From Agrococcus baldri (lineage in GTDB: Bacteria; Actinomycetota; Actinomycetes; Actinomycetales; Microbacteriaceae), in NCBI GenBank assembly GCA_007988785.1, contig BJUU01000004.1:124001-188000 (forward strand): a stretch of DNA of 64,000 bases, read 5' to 3'. How positions within the stretch are numbered: position 1 is the first letter of the stretch; each line of letters starts with the position of its first letter. Under the pieces are notes generated by a model. That model was not told where the DNA came from, did not search any database, and saw only the letters and a program-made list of their open reading frames with translations. The position numbers and the translations under genes are program-made. This document shows, piece by piece, positions 16,020-24,301 of the stretch.

Positions 16020-17584
16020 TCGCGGCCGCCGACTCCCCCGCGCTCAGCGCCGCGCGCAGGCGCCGAGAGCTCGACGCGCTCGCGAGCGGCCGCGAGCCGG
16101 TCGACCTGCTCGTGATCGGCGGCGGTGTGACGGGAGCCGGGGTGGCGCTCGATGCCGCCTCGCGCGGGCTGACGGTGGTGCTCGCCGAGGCGCACGACCT
16201 CGCCTTCGGCACCAGCCGCTGGAGCTCGAAGCTCGTGCACGGCGGCCTGCGCTACCTCGCGAGCGGCGACCTGGCAGTGGCGCGCGAGAGCGCCGTCGAG
16301 CGGCACCTGCTGATGACGAGCACCGCCCCGCACCTCGTGCGCGCGCTGCCGCAGCTGCTGCCGCTCGTGCCCTCGGTGACGGCGCGCCAGGCGCTCATCA
16401 GCGGCACGGGGTTCGCGGTCGGCGACGGGCTGCGGCTGCTGGCCCGCACGCCCAGCGCCGCGCTGCCGCGGCCGCGCCGCATCGGCGCCGAGCGGGTGCT
16501 GCGGCTGGCGCCCGCGACCCGGCGCGCGGGCCTGCGCGGCGGGCTGCTGGCGCACGACGGGCAGCTGGTCGACGACGCGCGGCTCGTGGTGGGGCTCGCG
16601 CGCACGGCGGCCGCGCTCGGCGCGAGCGTGCTCACGCGCATGCGCGTGCGGTCGGCGGATGCCTCGGGTGCGGTGCTCGAGGATGCCCTGGGCGGCGGCA
16701 CCCTGCGTCTCGACGCGCGCGCGGTCGTGAACGCCGCGGGCGTCTGGGCGGGCGACTTCGACGAGGGCATCCGGCTGCGGCCGAGCCGCGGCACCCACAT
16801 CGTGCTCGACGCCGCGACGCTCGGGCACCCGACGGCCGCGCTGACGGTGCCGCACCCGGGCTCGGTGAGCCGCTTCGTGTTCGCGCTCCCGCAGCAGCTG
16901 GGCCGCGTGGTGGTCGGGCTCACCGACGAGGATGCGCCCGGCCCCGCGCCGGACGTGCCCGAGCCGACCGAGCGCGAGATCGCCTTCCTGCTGCAGACGC
17001 TCTCGACCGCGCTCGAGGTGCCGCTCGGGCGCGCCGACGTGCTGGGCGCGTTCGCGGGGCTGCGCCCGCTGATCGACAGCGGCGCGGGCGCGACGGCCGA
17101 CATCTCGCGCCGGCACCACGTGGCGGCCTCGCCCGGCGGGGTCGTGACGGTGCTCGGCGGCAAGCTCACCACCTACCGCGCGATGGCCGAGCAGGCGGTC
17201 GATCTGGCCGTGCGGCGGGCCGGCATCGACGCCCCGCGCAGCCGCACGCGCGCGCTGCCGCTCGTGGGCGCCCCGCGCTCGCCGGTGCGCACGGGCGGCA
17301 CGGGGGCGGATGCGCCGCTGCCGCCGTCGCTCGTGGCCAGGTTCGGGAGCGAGGCGGGTGCCGTGCTCGCGCGCGCGGCGTGCGCCGACGCATCCGCCCT
17401 CATCGTGCCGGGCATCGACGTGACGCGCGCGGAGGTCGCCTTCGCGGTGAGCGACGAGGGCGCGCTCGACGCCGACGACGTGCTCGAGCGCCGCACCCGC
17501 ATCGGCCTCGTCGCCGCCGACCGGGAGCGCGCGGCCGAGGCCGTCGCCGAGCTGGTGGCCGAGACGCTCGCCGCCCAGCGCTGA
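16016..17584 (+). CDS. glpD: FAD-dependent glycerol-3-phosphate dehydrogenase (GlpD-like), 522 aa
   Basis: Membrane-associated flavoprotein that oxidises glycerol 3-phosphate to DHAP and feeds electrons to quinone. Residues 33-42 are the Rossmann FAD motif (VIGGGVTGAG), followed by FGTSRWSSKLVHGGLRYL, a hallmark of GlpD. GGKLTTYRAMAEQAVD closes the flavin domain, and a C-terminal helical domain is present. The start is GTG 16016, overlapping the TetR stop by four bases. DHAP made here is the substrate of the divergent AGPS-like enzyme, after acylation, which supports one shared pathway. Confidence 0.88.
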   Translation: MIAAADSPALSAARRRRELDALASGREPVDLLVIGGGVTGAGVALDAASRGLTVVLAEAHDLAFGTSRWSSKLVHGGLRYLASGDLAVARESAVERHLLMTSTAPHLVRALPQLLPLVPSVTARQALISGTGFAVGDGLRLLARTPSAALPRPRRIGAERVLRLAPATRRAGLRGGLLAHDGQLVDDARLVVGLARTAAALGASVLTRMRVRSADASGAVLEDALGGGTLRLDARAVVNAAGVWAGDFDEGIRLRPSRGTHIVLDAATLGHPTAALTVPHPGSVSRFVFALPQQLGRVVVGLTDEDAPGPAPDVPEPTEREIAFLLQTLSTALEVPLGRADVLGAFAGLRPLIDSGAGATADISRRHHVAASPGGVVTVLGGKLTTYRAMAEQAVDLAVRRAGIDAPRSRTRALPLVGAPRSPVRTGGTGADAPLPPSLVARFGSEAGAVLARAACADASALIVPGIDVTRAEVAFAVSDEGALDADDVLERRTRIGLVAADRERAAEAVAELVAETLAAQR

Positions 17585-17641
17585 GGCGGGGCGAGCGCCG
17601 CAGGGCAAGCGCCGCCGGGGGCGCCCTGACACAATCGACGC

Positions 17642-18484
17642 ATGCCCCGCTCCCCCGCGACCGACGAGCTCGCGCTCAACGACGGGCACCGCATCCCGGC
17701 GCTCGGCTTCGGCCTCTACAAGGTGGCCGCCGCCGAGGCGCGGCGGGTGGTCGCCGCGGGCCTCGATGCGGGCTACCGGCTGGTCGACGGCGCCGAGCTG
17801 TACGGCAACGAGCGCGAGGTCGGCGAGGCGGTGCGCCGCGCGGTCGACGAGGGGCTGCCGCGCGGCGAGCTGACGCTGACGAGCAAGTTCTGGGGCGATC
17901 CCGACCAGGGGGCGGATGCGCTGCGGTCGTCGTTCACCGCCTCCGAGTCGGCGCTCGGGTCGCCGATCGACGTCTACATGATCCACTGGCCGCGCCCGGC
18001 CCGCGGGCAGTTCGTCGAGACCTGGCGGGCGATGATCGAGCTGCGCGACGCCGGCCGCATCCGCACCCTCGGGGTCAGCAACTTCACGCAGCAGCACGTG
18101 CAGCGGCTCATCGACGAGACCGGCGTGACGCCGGCGATCAACCAGGTCGAGTCGCACCCGTGGCTGCCGCAGCACGAGCTGCGCGCCTTCCACCGGCAGC
18201 ACGGCATCATCACCCAGGCCTGGAGCCCGCTCGGCCGCGCCCGCGTGCTCGACGACCCGAGCATCCGCGGCATCGCCGAGGCGCGCGGCGTCTCGCCCGC
18301 GCAGGTGATCATCCGCTGGCACCTGCAGCTCGGCGGCGCCCTCATCCCCAAGTCGACGCACGCCGAGCGCCTGCGCCAGAACCTCGACGTCGGCGGCTTC
18401 GCGCTCGGCGACGACGAGATGGCGCAGATCGCGGGCCTCGAGACCGGCGAGCGCACCGGCACCCACCCCGACGACCGCCAGTGA
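17642..18484 (+). CDS. aldo/keto reductase, 280 aa
   Basis: Cytosolic NADPH-dependent carbonyl reductase with TIM-barrel fold. The catalytic set is largely visible: D and Y of the signature region (LVDGAELYGNEREVGEAV, in place of the usual DTAxxYGNE), K in TLTSKFWG, H in YMIHWPRP, and the NADP-binding IPKSTHAERLRQN near the end. The usual Asp of DTA is replaced by DGA, still keeping an Asp. CACAAT lies 6 nt before ATG 17642. The TetR gene follows after 13 nt. Confidence 0.85.
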   Translation: MPRSPATDELALNDGHRIPALGFGLYKVAAAEARRVVAAGLDAGYRLVDGAELYGNEREVGEAVRRAVDEGLPRGELTLTSKFWGDPDQGADALRSSFTASESALGSPIDVYMIHWPRPARGQFVETWRAMIELRDAGRIRTLGVSNFTQQHVQRLIDETGVTPAINQVESHPWLPQHELRAFHRQHGIITQAWSPLGRARVLDDPSIRGIAEARGVSPAQVIIRWHLQLGGALIPKSTHAERLRQNLDVGGFALGDDEMAQIAGLETGERTGTHPDDRQ

Positions 18485-18497
18485 CCGAGAGCAGCCC

Positions 18498-19460
18498 GTG
18501 ACCGACGCCGAGCACCCCGACAGCCCCGCGCTGCCCCACGCGCACGCCGTGACGTGGGGCGTCGCCGCGCTGCCGCACCGCGGGCCGAAGCGCGAGCTCA
18601 GCACCGAGCGCATCGTCGAGGCGGCGATCGAGATCGCCGACGCCGACGGGCTCGAGGCGGTCAGCATGGGCAGGGTCGCGGCGAGCCTCGGCGCGGCACC
18701 CATGAGCCTCTACCGCTACGTCACCGGCAAGGACGGCCTGCTGCTGCTCATGTACGACGCGGCGAGCGAGGTGGTGGTGCCCGGTGCCGGCAGCACGTGG
18801 CGGGAGCGGCTGCGCGAGTGGGCGATGTTCGTGCGCGCGAGCTACGACGCGCACCCGTGGCTCGCCGACCTGCCGCCGAGCTCGATCCCCACCACCCCCA
18901 ACCGGCTGGCGATCCTCGAGGCGGGCCTCGCCGCGATCGAGGACGTCGACGAGCCGTACGATGCGAAGCTGCCCACGCTGCTGCTGCTGCTCGGCTACAT
19001 CGGCCTCTACGCGAAGGCGTCGAGCAACGCGGATGTCGACGATGCGGTGCGGCGCGCCCTGCCGGAGCTCGTCACCGACGAGCGATTCCCGCTGCTCGCG
19101 CCGGCCGTGCGCGCGGGCGTGTTCGAGCTCCGCGACACCGACCGCGACGTGGGCTTCGGCTTCGGCCTCAGCCGCCTGCTCGACGGCATCGAGCGCTGGC
19201 TCGAGCGCAAGGCCGACGGCGACGAGCTCGAGCAGCTGCCCACGGGCATCACGACCGACAAGCACGTGCGCGAGGCAGCGAAGCTCGTCGAGAAGGCGCG
19301 CGCCGAGCTGCGCGATGCGGAGAAGAAGGCGGCGGATGCGGTGGCCAGGGCCGCAGACCGGCTGCGCGCGGCGGAGTCCAAGGCCGAGGCCGCCGCCGAG
19401 AAGGAGGCCGCGAAGGCGGCGGTGAAGGCCGCGAAGGCGGAGGCGAAGGCGAAGAAGTAG
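18498..19460 (+). CDS. TetR-family regulator with a long Ala/Lys-rich C-terminal tail, 320 aa
   Basis: The HTH (GRVAASLGAAPMSLYRYVTGKDGLL region, about residues 55-80) and the TetR_C domain with VVPGAGSTWRERLREW are clear. TetR proteins usually end near 220-240 aa. Here residues about 255-320 form a continuous charged, Ala/Lys/Glu-rich coiled coil (AEKEAAKAAVKAAKAEAKAKK at the end) like histone H1-type tails, which could add nonspecific DNA affinity or oligomerisation. The start is GTG 18498 in an operon with the aldo/keto reductase, its likely target. Confidence 0.85.
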   Translation: MTDAEHPDSPALPHAHAVTWGVAALPHRGPKRELSTERIVEAAIEIADADGLEAVSMGRVAASLGAAPMSLYRYVTGKDGLLLLMYDAASEVVVPGAGSTWRERLREWAMFVRASYDAHPWLADLPPSSIPTTPNRLAILEAGLAAIEDVDEPYDAKLPTLLLLLGYIGLYAKASSNADVDDAVRRALPELVTDERFPLLAPAVRAGVFELRDTDRDVGFGFGLSRLLDGIERWLERKADGDELEQLPTGITTDKHVREAAKLVEKARAELRDAEKKAADAVARAADRLRAAESKAEAAAEKEAAKAAVKAAKAEAKAKK

Positions 19461-19467
19461 CGCCGCC

Positions 19468-19498
19468 TTGACTCCGACGCGACGTCGGAGTGTGCAGT
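19468..19498 (+). promoter_or_regulatory. MerR-type promoter with 19-bp spacer and central dyad
   Basis: TTGACT (-35, 19468-19473) and TGCAGT (-10, 19493-19498) are separated by exactly 19 bp, too long for normal open-complex formation. The spacer and flank hold the perfect dyad ACTCCGAC-GCGAC-GTCGGAGT (19471-19491). This is the classic target of MerR activators, which twist the DNA to realign the hexamers. The ATG at 19505 is 6 nt after the -10, so the transcript starts at or near the start codon. Confidence 0.85.
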
Positions 19499-19504
19499 GG
19501 AGGC

Positions 19505-20710
19505 ATGCACCTCGTCGCCTTCGCCTATCTCGGCTCCCACTTCCTGTCGCTCCTCGGCAACGGCATCGCTGCCGTCGCCCTGCCGCTGATCGTGCTGCAG
19601 ATCACCGGCAGCCCGCTCAGCATGGGCATCATCTCGGCCTCGACGGCCGTGCCCGCGGTGCTGATCGGCCTCCTCGCCGGGTTCGTGCTCGACCGCTGGA
19701 ACCGCCGCAACATCTCGGTCGCATCCGATCTCATCTCGGCCGCAGCCGTCGCCGCCCTGCCCGTGGTCGACATGCTGTGGGGGCTCGAGCTGTGGTGGTT
19801 CGTGGCGCTCGGCATCATCGGGGCGTTCGGGGACGTGCCGGGCGGCACCGCCCGGGAAGTGCTGGTCGCCGCGATCGTGCAGCGCAGCGGCGTCTCGCTC
19901 GAGCGTCTCGTCGGGGTGCGGCAGACGCTCACCTCGGCGGCGCTCGTCGTCGGGCCAGCGATCGCCGGCACGCTGGTGGCGCTGCTGGGCCCGAGCGCGG
20001 TCTTCTTCATCACCGCCGGCACGTCGGCAGCCGCCGCGCTGCTGACCCTCGCCATCCCGCGCGATGCCGGGAGGGTGCAGCAGACCTCCGCGGTGCCGGA
20101 GACGCCCTGGAAGCAGGTGATCGGGGGCTTCACGGTGCTGCGCCACAGCCGCTTCCTGGTCGCCACCATCGTGCTGATCGTCGGCCTGACGACGGTCGCG
20201 GGCGGCATGCAGGGCCTGGTGCTGCCGGTGCACTTCGCGAGGATCGCGCGGCCGGAGCTGCTGGGCCTGACGCTGACGGCGCTGGCGGGCGGCATGCTGC
20301 TGGGCGCACTGATCTACTCGGCGTTCGCGACCCGCATCAGCCGCCGAGCCTGGCTGGCGATCGGCTTCAGCTCGCTCACGATCGGGTTCCTCGCGCTCTC
20401 GACGCTCGCCTCGCTGCCGGTGATCTTCGTCAGCGCCGCCCTGGTCGGCGTGAGCAACGCCGTGCTCGGGGCGGTGCTCGGCGTGCTGCTGGTCGAGAAG
20501 ACGCCCGACCGCGCCCGCGGCCGAGTGCTGGCGCTGCAGAACACGGCGCTGCAGCTGGCGGCACCGCTGGGCATCGGCGGCGCAGGCCTGGTGGCAGAGG
20601 TGCGCGGTGCGACGGTCGCCGGGTTCGCCGTCACGGGCGTCTGGGTGCTCGCGCTGGTCGGCATCCTCGCGACAAGATCGATGCATGATCTCGAACCCGA
20701 GGCAGCCTGA
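19505..20710 (+). CDS. MFS efflux transporter controlled by MerR, 401 aa
   Basis: Twelve-helix MFS protein with the DHA3/macrolide-efflux look: GSHFLSLLGNGIAAVALPLIVLQ at the start, FVLDRWNRRNISVASDLI as the loop 2-3 motif, and PGGTAREVLVAAIV in the middle. It probably exports a toxic small molecule. A longer frame begins upstream, but ATG 19505 lies 6 nt after the -10 of the MerR promoter and is preferred. The MerR gene follows after one base, so exporter and regulator form a self-contained, drug-induced operon. Confidence 0.85.
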   Translation: MHLVAFAYLGSHFLSLLGNGIAAVALPLIVLQITGSPLSMGIISASTAVPAVLIGLLAGFVLDRWNRRNISVASDLISAAAVAALPVVDMLWGLELWWFVALGIIGAFGDVPGGTAREVLVAAIVQRSGVSLERLVGVRQTLTSAALVVGPAIAGTLVALLGPSAVFFITAGTSAAAALLTLAIPRDAGRVQQTSAVPETPWKQVIGGFTVLRHSRFLVATIVLIVGLTTVAGGMQGLVLPVHFARIARPELLGLTLTALAGGMLLGALIYSAFATRISRRAWLAIGFSSLTIGFLALSTLASLPVIFVSAALVGVSNAVLGAVLGVLLVEKTPDRARGRVLALQNTALQLAAPLGIGGAGLVAEVRGATVAGFAVTGVWVLALVGILATRSMHDLEPEAA

Positions 20711-20711
20711 G

Positions 20712-21470
20712 ATGCGCAGCAACGAGCTCGCAGCGCTCGCCGGCGTGAGCGTGCGCACGCTGCGCCACTACCACCAGATCGGGCTGCTCGAGGAGCCCGA
20801 GCGCTCGGTCAACCGCTACCGCAGGTACACCGTGCACCATCTCGCGACGCTGCTGCGCATCGCGAGGTTCACCGAGCTCGGCATCCCGCTCTCCGAGGTG
20901 CAGCGCGTCATCGACGACCCGGTCGCCTCACGGCGACTGCTCGCCGGCATCGATGCCCAGGCCGCCGCCGAGATCGCGCGGCTCGAGCATCGCCGCCGCC
21001 GGATCGCCGAGCTCGGCGACGGCGGCGCGACGCCCGATGTGCCCGAGTCGCTCGTCCCCTACGCCTTCCTGCTGGCGCGGCAGCGGTCGACTGCCGATCG
21101 CGAGAGTCGGTACGAGCGCGAGCAGCTCGCGCTCCTCGCGCACCTCAGCGACGACCCGAGCCTGCCATGGCTGGTCACGGCATCCGCACGGCTCGCGCAG
21201 TCGAGCGATCGCTACCTCGCGCTCGTCGACCGCTTCGCCGGCCTCCCGGCGACCGCCGGGCCGGCCGAGACCGAGCCGCTCGCCGTGGAGATGTCGGCGC
21301 TGCTCGCCGCCGCGATCGACCTCGACGCGGTGCCCGAGCTCAGCCGGCGGGGCACCGAGCTGCTGGTGGCGCACCAGCGCTCGCACCTCAACGAGGCGCA
21401 GCACCTCGTCGTCGACCGCCTCACCGAGCACCTGCGAGCGAGCCTCCCGGAGCCTGACGCGCAGCGCTGA
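20712..21470 (+). CDS. MerR-family transcriptional activator, 252 aa
   Basis: The N-terminal winged helix is complete: MRSNELAALAGVSVRTLRHY, HQIGLLEEPERS and NRYRRYTVHHLATLLRI, then the dimerisation helix. The C-terminal part (about residues 110-252) is a long effector domain without the cysteines of metal sensors, so it probably senses an organic compound, in the TipA/BmrR manner. ATG 20712 is one base after the MFS stop; an in-frame ATG at 20685 inside the MFS gene is an alternative. It should bind the dyad at 19471-19491 and activate its own operon. Confidence 0.88.
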   Translation: MRSNELAALAGVSVRTLRHYHQIGLLEEPERSVNRYRRYTVHHLATLLRIARFTELGIPLSEVQRVIDDPVASRRLLAGIDAQAAAEIARLEHRRRRIAELGDGGATPDVPESLVPYAFLLARQRSTADRESRYEREQLALLAHLSDDPSLPWLVTASARLAQSSDRYLALVDRFAGLPATAGPAETEPLAVEMSALLAAAIDLDAVPELSRRGTELLVAHQRSHLNEAQHLVVDRLTEHLRASLPEPDAQR

Positions 21471-21552
21471 GCGCGCCGGGTAGCGCCGCTGACGCCCAAG
21501 TCGCCGAAAAGGTTGGGCTGTGCTTCTGCGACCGTCCGCGCACAGTGGAAGC

Positions 21553-22524
21553 ATGACCCGCAGACTCCTCTCGATGGCCGGCATCGTCATCGCCGGCACC
21601 GTCCTCCTCACCGGCTGCGGCGCCATGGGCGCCAGCACCGCCGAACCCGAGTTCATGCAGGAATCCGGCACCGCGCCCGAGTGGGCGACCGACGGCCAGG
21701 AGAGCGCGCCGATGCCGCAGGAGGACGCGGGTGGCGGCGACTCCGGTGCCTCCGGTGCCCAAGGTGCCGAAGCGCAGGCCGTCGACGAGGATCGCGCCGT
21801 CATCGTCACCGGCAGCGTCTCCATGCGCGCCGGCGACCCGCTGCAGGCGGCGGATGCCGTCACCGACGCCACCGAGGCCCGCGGCGGCACGATCGATCGC
21901 CGAGCAGAGGGCGCGTCCACCGACTTCGAGCCGGCATGGGCCACGCTCACCGTGCGGGTGCCCGCCGTCGAGGTCGACGGCATGCTCGACGCGCTGCGCG
22001 GCCTGGCAGAGGTCACGACGCTCGACCTCGGCGAGGAGGTCGTCACCAACCAGGTGCGCGATCTCGAGGTGCGGGTGAACGCATCCCGCGCATCCGTCGA
22101 CCGTCTCACCGAGCTGCTCACCACGGCGGCCGACACCGAGACGCTGCTCGAGGTCGAGGCGCAGCTGACGCAGCGCACGAGCGAGCTCGAGAGCCTGCTC
22201 TCGCAGCAGCGGGCGCTCGACGAGCAGGTGTCGATGTCGACGCTCGAGGTGCAGATCCGCTCGACGACCGTCGAGGGCCCGACCGGCACGCCCAGCTTCT
22301 GGGATGGGCTGGTGAACGGCTGGAACGGCTTCCTGGCCTGGGGTGCCACGTTCCTGTTCGGGCTCGGGCAGGCGATGCCGGTGCTCGTGATCCTCGCGCT
22401 GCTGGCCCTGCTGGCCTGGCTCATCGTGCGTCGTGTCGTGAAGCGGATGCCGGCAGGCACGACCCCGAGCGGCCACACGAAGGTGGTCAACCCGGTCGCG
22501 ACGGGATCCGCGCCCGCCGAGTGA
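21553..22524 (+). CDS. DUF4349-domain lipoprotein, 323 aa
   Basis: A signal sequence with lipobox LLTGC is at residues about 17-21. A Ser/Glu/Gly linker is followed by the DUF4349 domain (VIVTGSVSMRAGDP ... VTNQVRDLEVRVNASRASVDRLTELL), a coiled coil (ELESLLSQQRALDEQVSMSTLEVQIRS, in pieces) and one C-terminal transmembrane helix (MPVLVILALLALLAWLIV). DUF4349 proteins are widespread envelope proteins of unknown role. CACAGT is 6 nt before ATG 21553, which excludes the longer upstream start. Confidence 0.85.
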   Translation: MTRRLLSMAGIVIAGTVLLTGCGAMGASTAEPEFMQESGTAPEWATDGQESAPMPQEDAGGGDSGASGAQGAEAQAVDEDRAVIVTGSVSMRAGDPLQAADAVTDATEARGGTIDRRAEGASTDFEPAWATLTVRVPAVEVDGMLDALRGLAEVTTLDLGEEVVTNQVRDLEVRVNASRASVDRLTELLTTAADTETLLEVEAQLTQRTSELESLLSQQRALDEQVSMSTLEVQIRSTTVEGPTGTPSFWDGLVNGWNGFLAWGATFLFGLGQAMPVLVILALLALLAWLIVRRVVKRMPAGTTPSGHTKVVNPVATGSAPAE

Positions 22525-22554
22525 TGGGGTACAGAGATGGGGTACATTCTGGAG

Positions 22555-22800
22555 ATGCAGAACGATCCCCCGAGGCCGTCGGCCTACAGCAGCGCCGACA
22601 TCGCAGCCATCTTGGCCGATCTCCAGGCCACGGTCAGCGGGGCCACGAGCCTCGAGCGCTGGACGAAGTCGAGCACGGTGCCCGTCGACCGCGTCGTCGC
22701 CGGCGCAGACCTCACCTACCTGCGCCTCACCGCGCACGACGCCGAGGGCTCGCCCATCGTGCTGATGCTGCGCGAGCGCGTCTGGCAGCGCGCCATCTGA
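22555..22800 (+). CDS. small hypothetical protein, 81 aa
   Basis: I do not recognise this protein. It starts MQNDPPRPSAYSSADIAAIL, is soluble, and ends VLMLRERVWQRAI. Two in-frame ATGs exist, at 22537 and 22555. TACATT (22543-22548) sits 6 nt before ATG 22555, making it the better start and giving a leaderless mRNA; the upstream ATG would lie inside the promoter. A GATGGGGTACA sequence is directly repeated here (22523 and 22536), perhaps a regulator site. The secreted protease gene follows 101 nt later. Confidence 0.6.
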   Translation: MQNDPPRPSAYSSADIAAILADLQATVSGATSLERWTKSSTVPVDRVVAGADLTYLRLTAHDAEGSPIVLMLRERVWQRAI

Positions 22801-22901
22801 GGAGCGCCGCAGCTCGAGCAGAACCCTCTACCCACGGTTGAACCTTCGGGGTACACTCATCGAAGTCCCTCCCCCAGCCCGATACCGTCACGAGGTCTCG
22901 C

Positions 22902-24221
22902 TTGCGCCGCCGTCCCCTCTTCCTCGCCGTCACCGCCGCCCTCGGCGTCACCGCTGCCGTCACGATCGCGCCCGCGGCACCCACCGTCGCCGCCGACGAT
23001 CTCGCCGAGGTGCAGGAGGCGCACTTCGCGGTCATCGATCAGATCGCCGGGTGGGATGCGCTGACCCCGGTGCCGCGACTCGGCCAGATCGAGGGCGACC
23101 CGGTCGCCGGCACGATCGACATCGGCTGGGTCGGCTTCGTGCCCACCGAGGTGCGGGCGATGGCGGATGCGGCGGCAGAGCAGGGCATCGACGTCCGGTT
23201 CGTGCCGCAGGAGTCGAGCGAGCAGGAGCTGCTCGACATCGCCTACGGCATCGCCGCGAGCATGCCGAGCGACGGCGCCTTCGCGATCGGCCTGGGCGCC
23301 GACACGCTCTCGGTCGAGGTGCCGACCGAGGATGTCGCCGAGTCGATCGGCAGCGAGCACATCGCGCTCGAGGGCGAGGTGCTCGACGTGATCGGCGAGG
23401 CCGAGCAGGCCGCCGCCGAGCTCGGCGCCGCGGTCACGGTCGACGAGACCGAGACCGCCCCGGTCAACGCCGCAGACACCCAGCTGCACGCCGGCACCGC
23501 CGTCGACACGACGCAGGCAGCCAACCTCGCTGCCAGCCGCACGAACGACACGAGCGTGCTCTCCGGTGGCATGCGCGTGCAGACGCAGTGGGCGAGCGGC
23601 GGCTGGGTCAGCTGCACCTCGGGCTTCACCGGCACGTTCGGCCACCGCCCGCTCATCGTCACCGCAGCGCACTGCAGCGACTACGCCGATGGCCGCGCCG
23701 TGCGCAACCAGGCCGGCACCCGCATCGGGACGAGCGATCTGGTGCGCGAGCTCAACGACGGCCAGCGGCCCTACGACCTGGGCGTCATCGCCGCCTCCTA
23801 CGACGCGCGCACGCTCCCCCGCATCTACACGAACAACACCTCGACGGTGAACATCACCCGTTCGCAGGACACCTGGCCGCCCTCGGGCTACCGGCTCTGC
23901 TCATCAGGCCAGGTCACCGGCTGGAAGTGCGACCTCACCGCCGGGGCCGCCTACGTCACCTGCTACGGCACCAGCCGCGGCAGCGAGTGCATGCACGTGC
24001 AGATCGTGCGCTCGAGCGGCGCGAGCGCGTTCTGCCTCGGCGACTCCGGCGGCCCCGTCGTCGGCCTGCCCACCTCACAGGGCGCCGTCGCGGTCGCGGT
24101 GGTCTCCGGCATCAAGACGAAGGTGACCGCGCGCTGCTCGAAGGAGGGCCTCATCGCCCCCATCTCGCAGCTCATGACGGCCGTCCAGGGCCTGCAGCTG
24201 CATACCCTCAACCGCCCGTGA
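22902..24221 (+). CDS. secreted S1-family (chymotrypsin-like) serine protease, 439 aa
   Basis: A Sec signal peptide (residues 1 to about 31) is followed by a propeptide of roughly 180 residues and an S1 protease domain. The triad is visible: H257 in VTAAHC, D292 in PYDLGV and S382 in GDSGGP. Six cysteines in the mature part (CTSGF, AAHC, LCSSG, WKCD, VTCYG, SECMH, FCLGD, RCS) suggest disulfides. The layout is that of streptogrisin/alpha-lytic protease zymogens. The start is TTG 22902 with a GAGGT Shine-Dalgarno, and TACACT (22852-22857) is a likely -10 giving a leader of about 37 nt, so this gene differs from its leaderless neighbours. Confidence 0.85.
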   Translation: MRRRPLFLAVTAALGVTAAVTIAPAAPTVAADDLAEVQEAHFAVIDQIAGWDALTPVPRLGQIEGDPVAGTIDIGWVGFVPTEVRAMADAAAEQGIDVRFVPQESSEQELLDIAYGIAASMPSDGAFAIGLGADTLSVEVPTEDVAESIGSEHIALEGEVLDVIGEAEQAAAELGAAVTVDETETAPVNAADTQLHAGTAVDTTQAANLAASRTNDTSVLSGGMRVQTQWASGGWVSCTSGFTGTFGHRPLIVTAAHCSDYADGRAVRNQAGTRIGTSDLVRELNDGQRPYDLGVIAASYDARTLPRIYTNNTSTVNITRSQDTWPPSGYRLCSSGQVTGWKCDLTAGAAYVTCYGTSRGSECMHVQIVRSSGASAFCLGDSGGPVVGLPTSQGAVAVAVVSGIKTKVTARCSKEGLIAPISQLMTAVQGLQLHTLNRP

Positions 24222-24226
24222 TGCTC

Positions 24227-24259
24227 GTCGAGTAGCGCGCGCAGCGCGCGTATCGAGAC
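24227..24259. repeat. REP-like palindrome, GTCGAGTAGC variant
   Basis: GTCGAGTAGCGCGCGC and GCGCGTATCGAGAC form imperfect arms around a GCGC-rich centre right after the protease stop codon. It is a relative of the GGTCGAGGAGCG units elsewhere in the window and may act as a transcription end signal. Confidence 0.65.
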
Positions 24260-24301
24260 GCCCATAGCCAGCACTCACCCGCACCCGGCATCATGTCCCC
24301 C

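Noticed and set aside
10441..17584. Sulfoglycolysis gene cluster around the GH31 gene
   Set aside because: None of the neighbours is a sulfoquinovose isomerase, kinase, aldolase or sulfolactaldehyde enzyme; the other genes are lipid- and glycerol-related.
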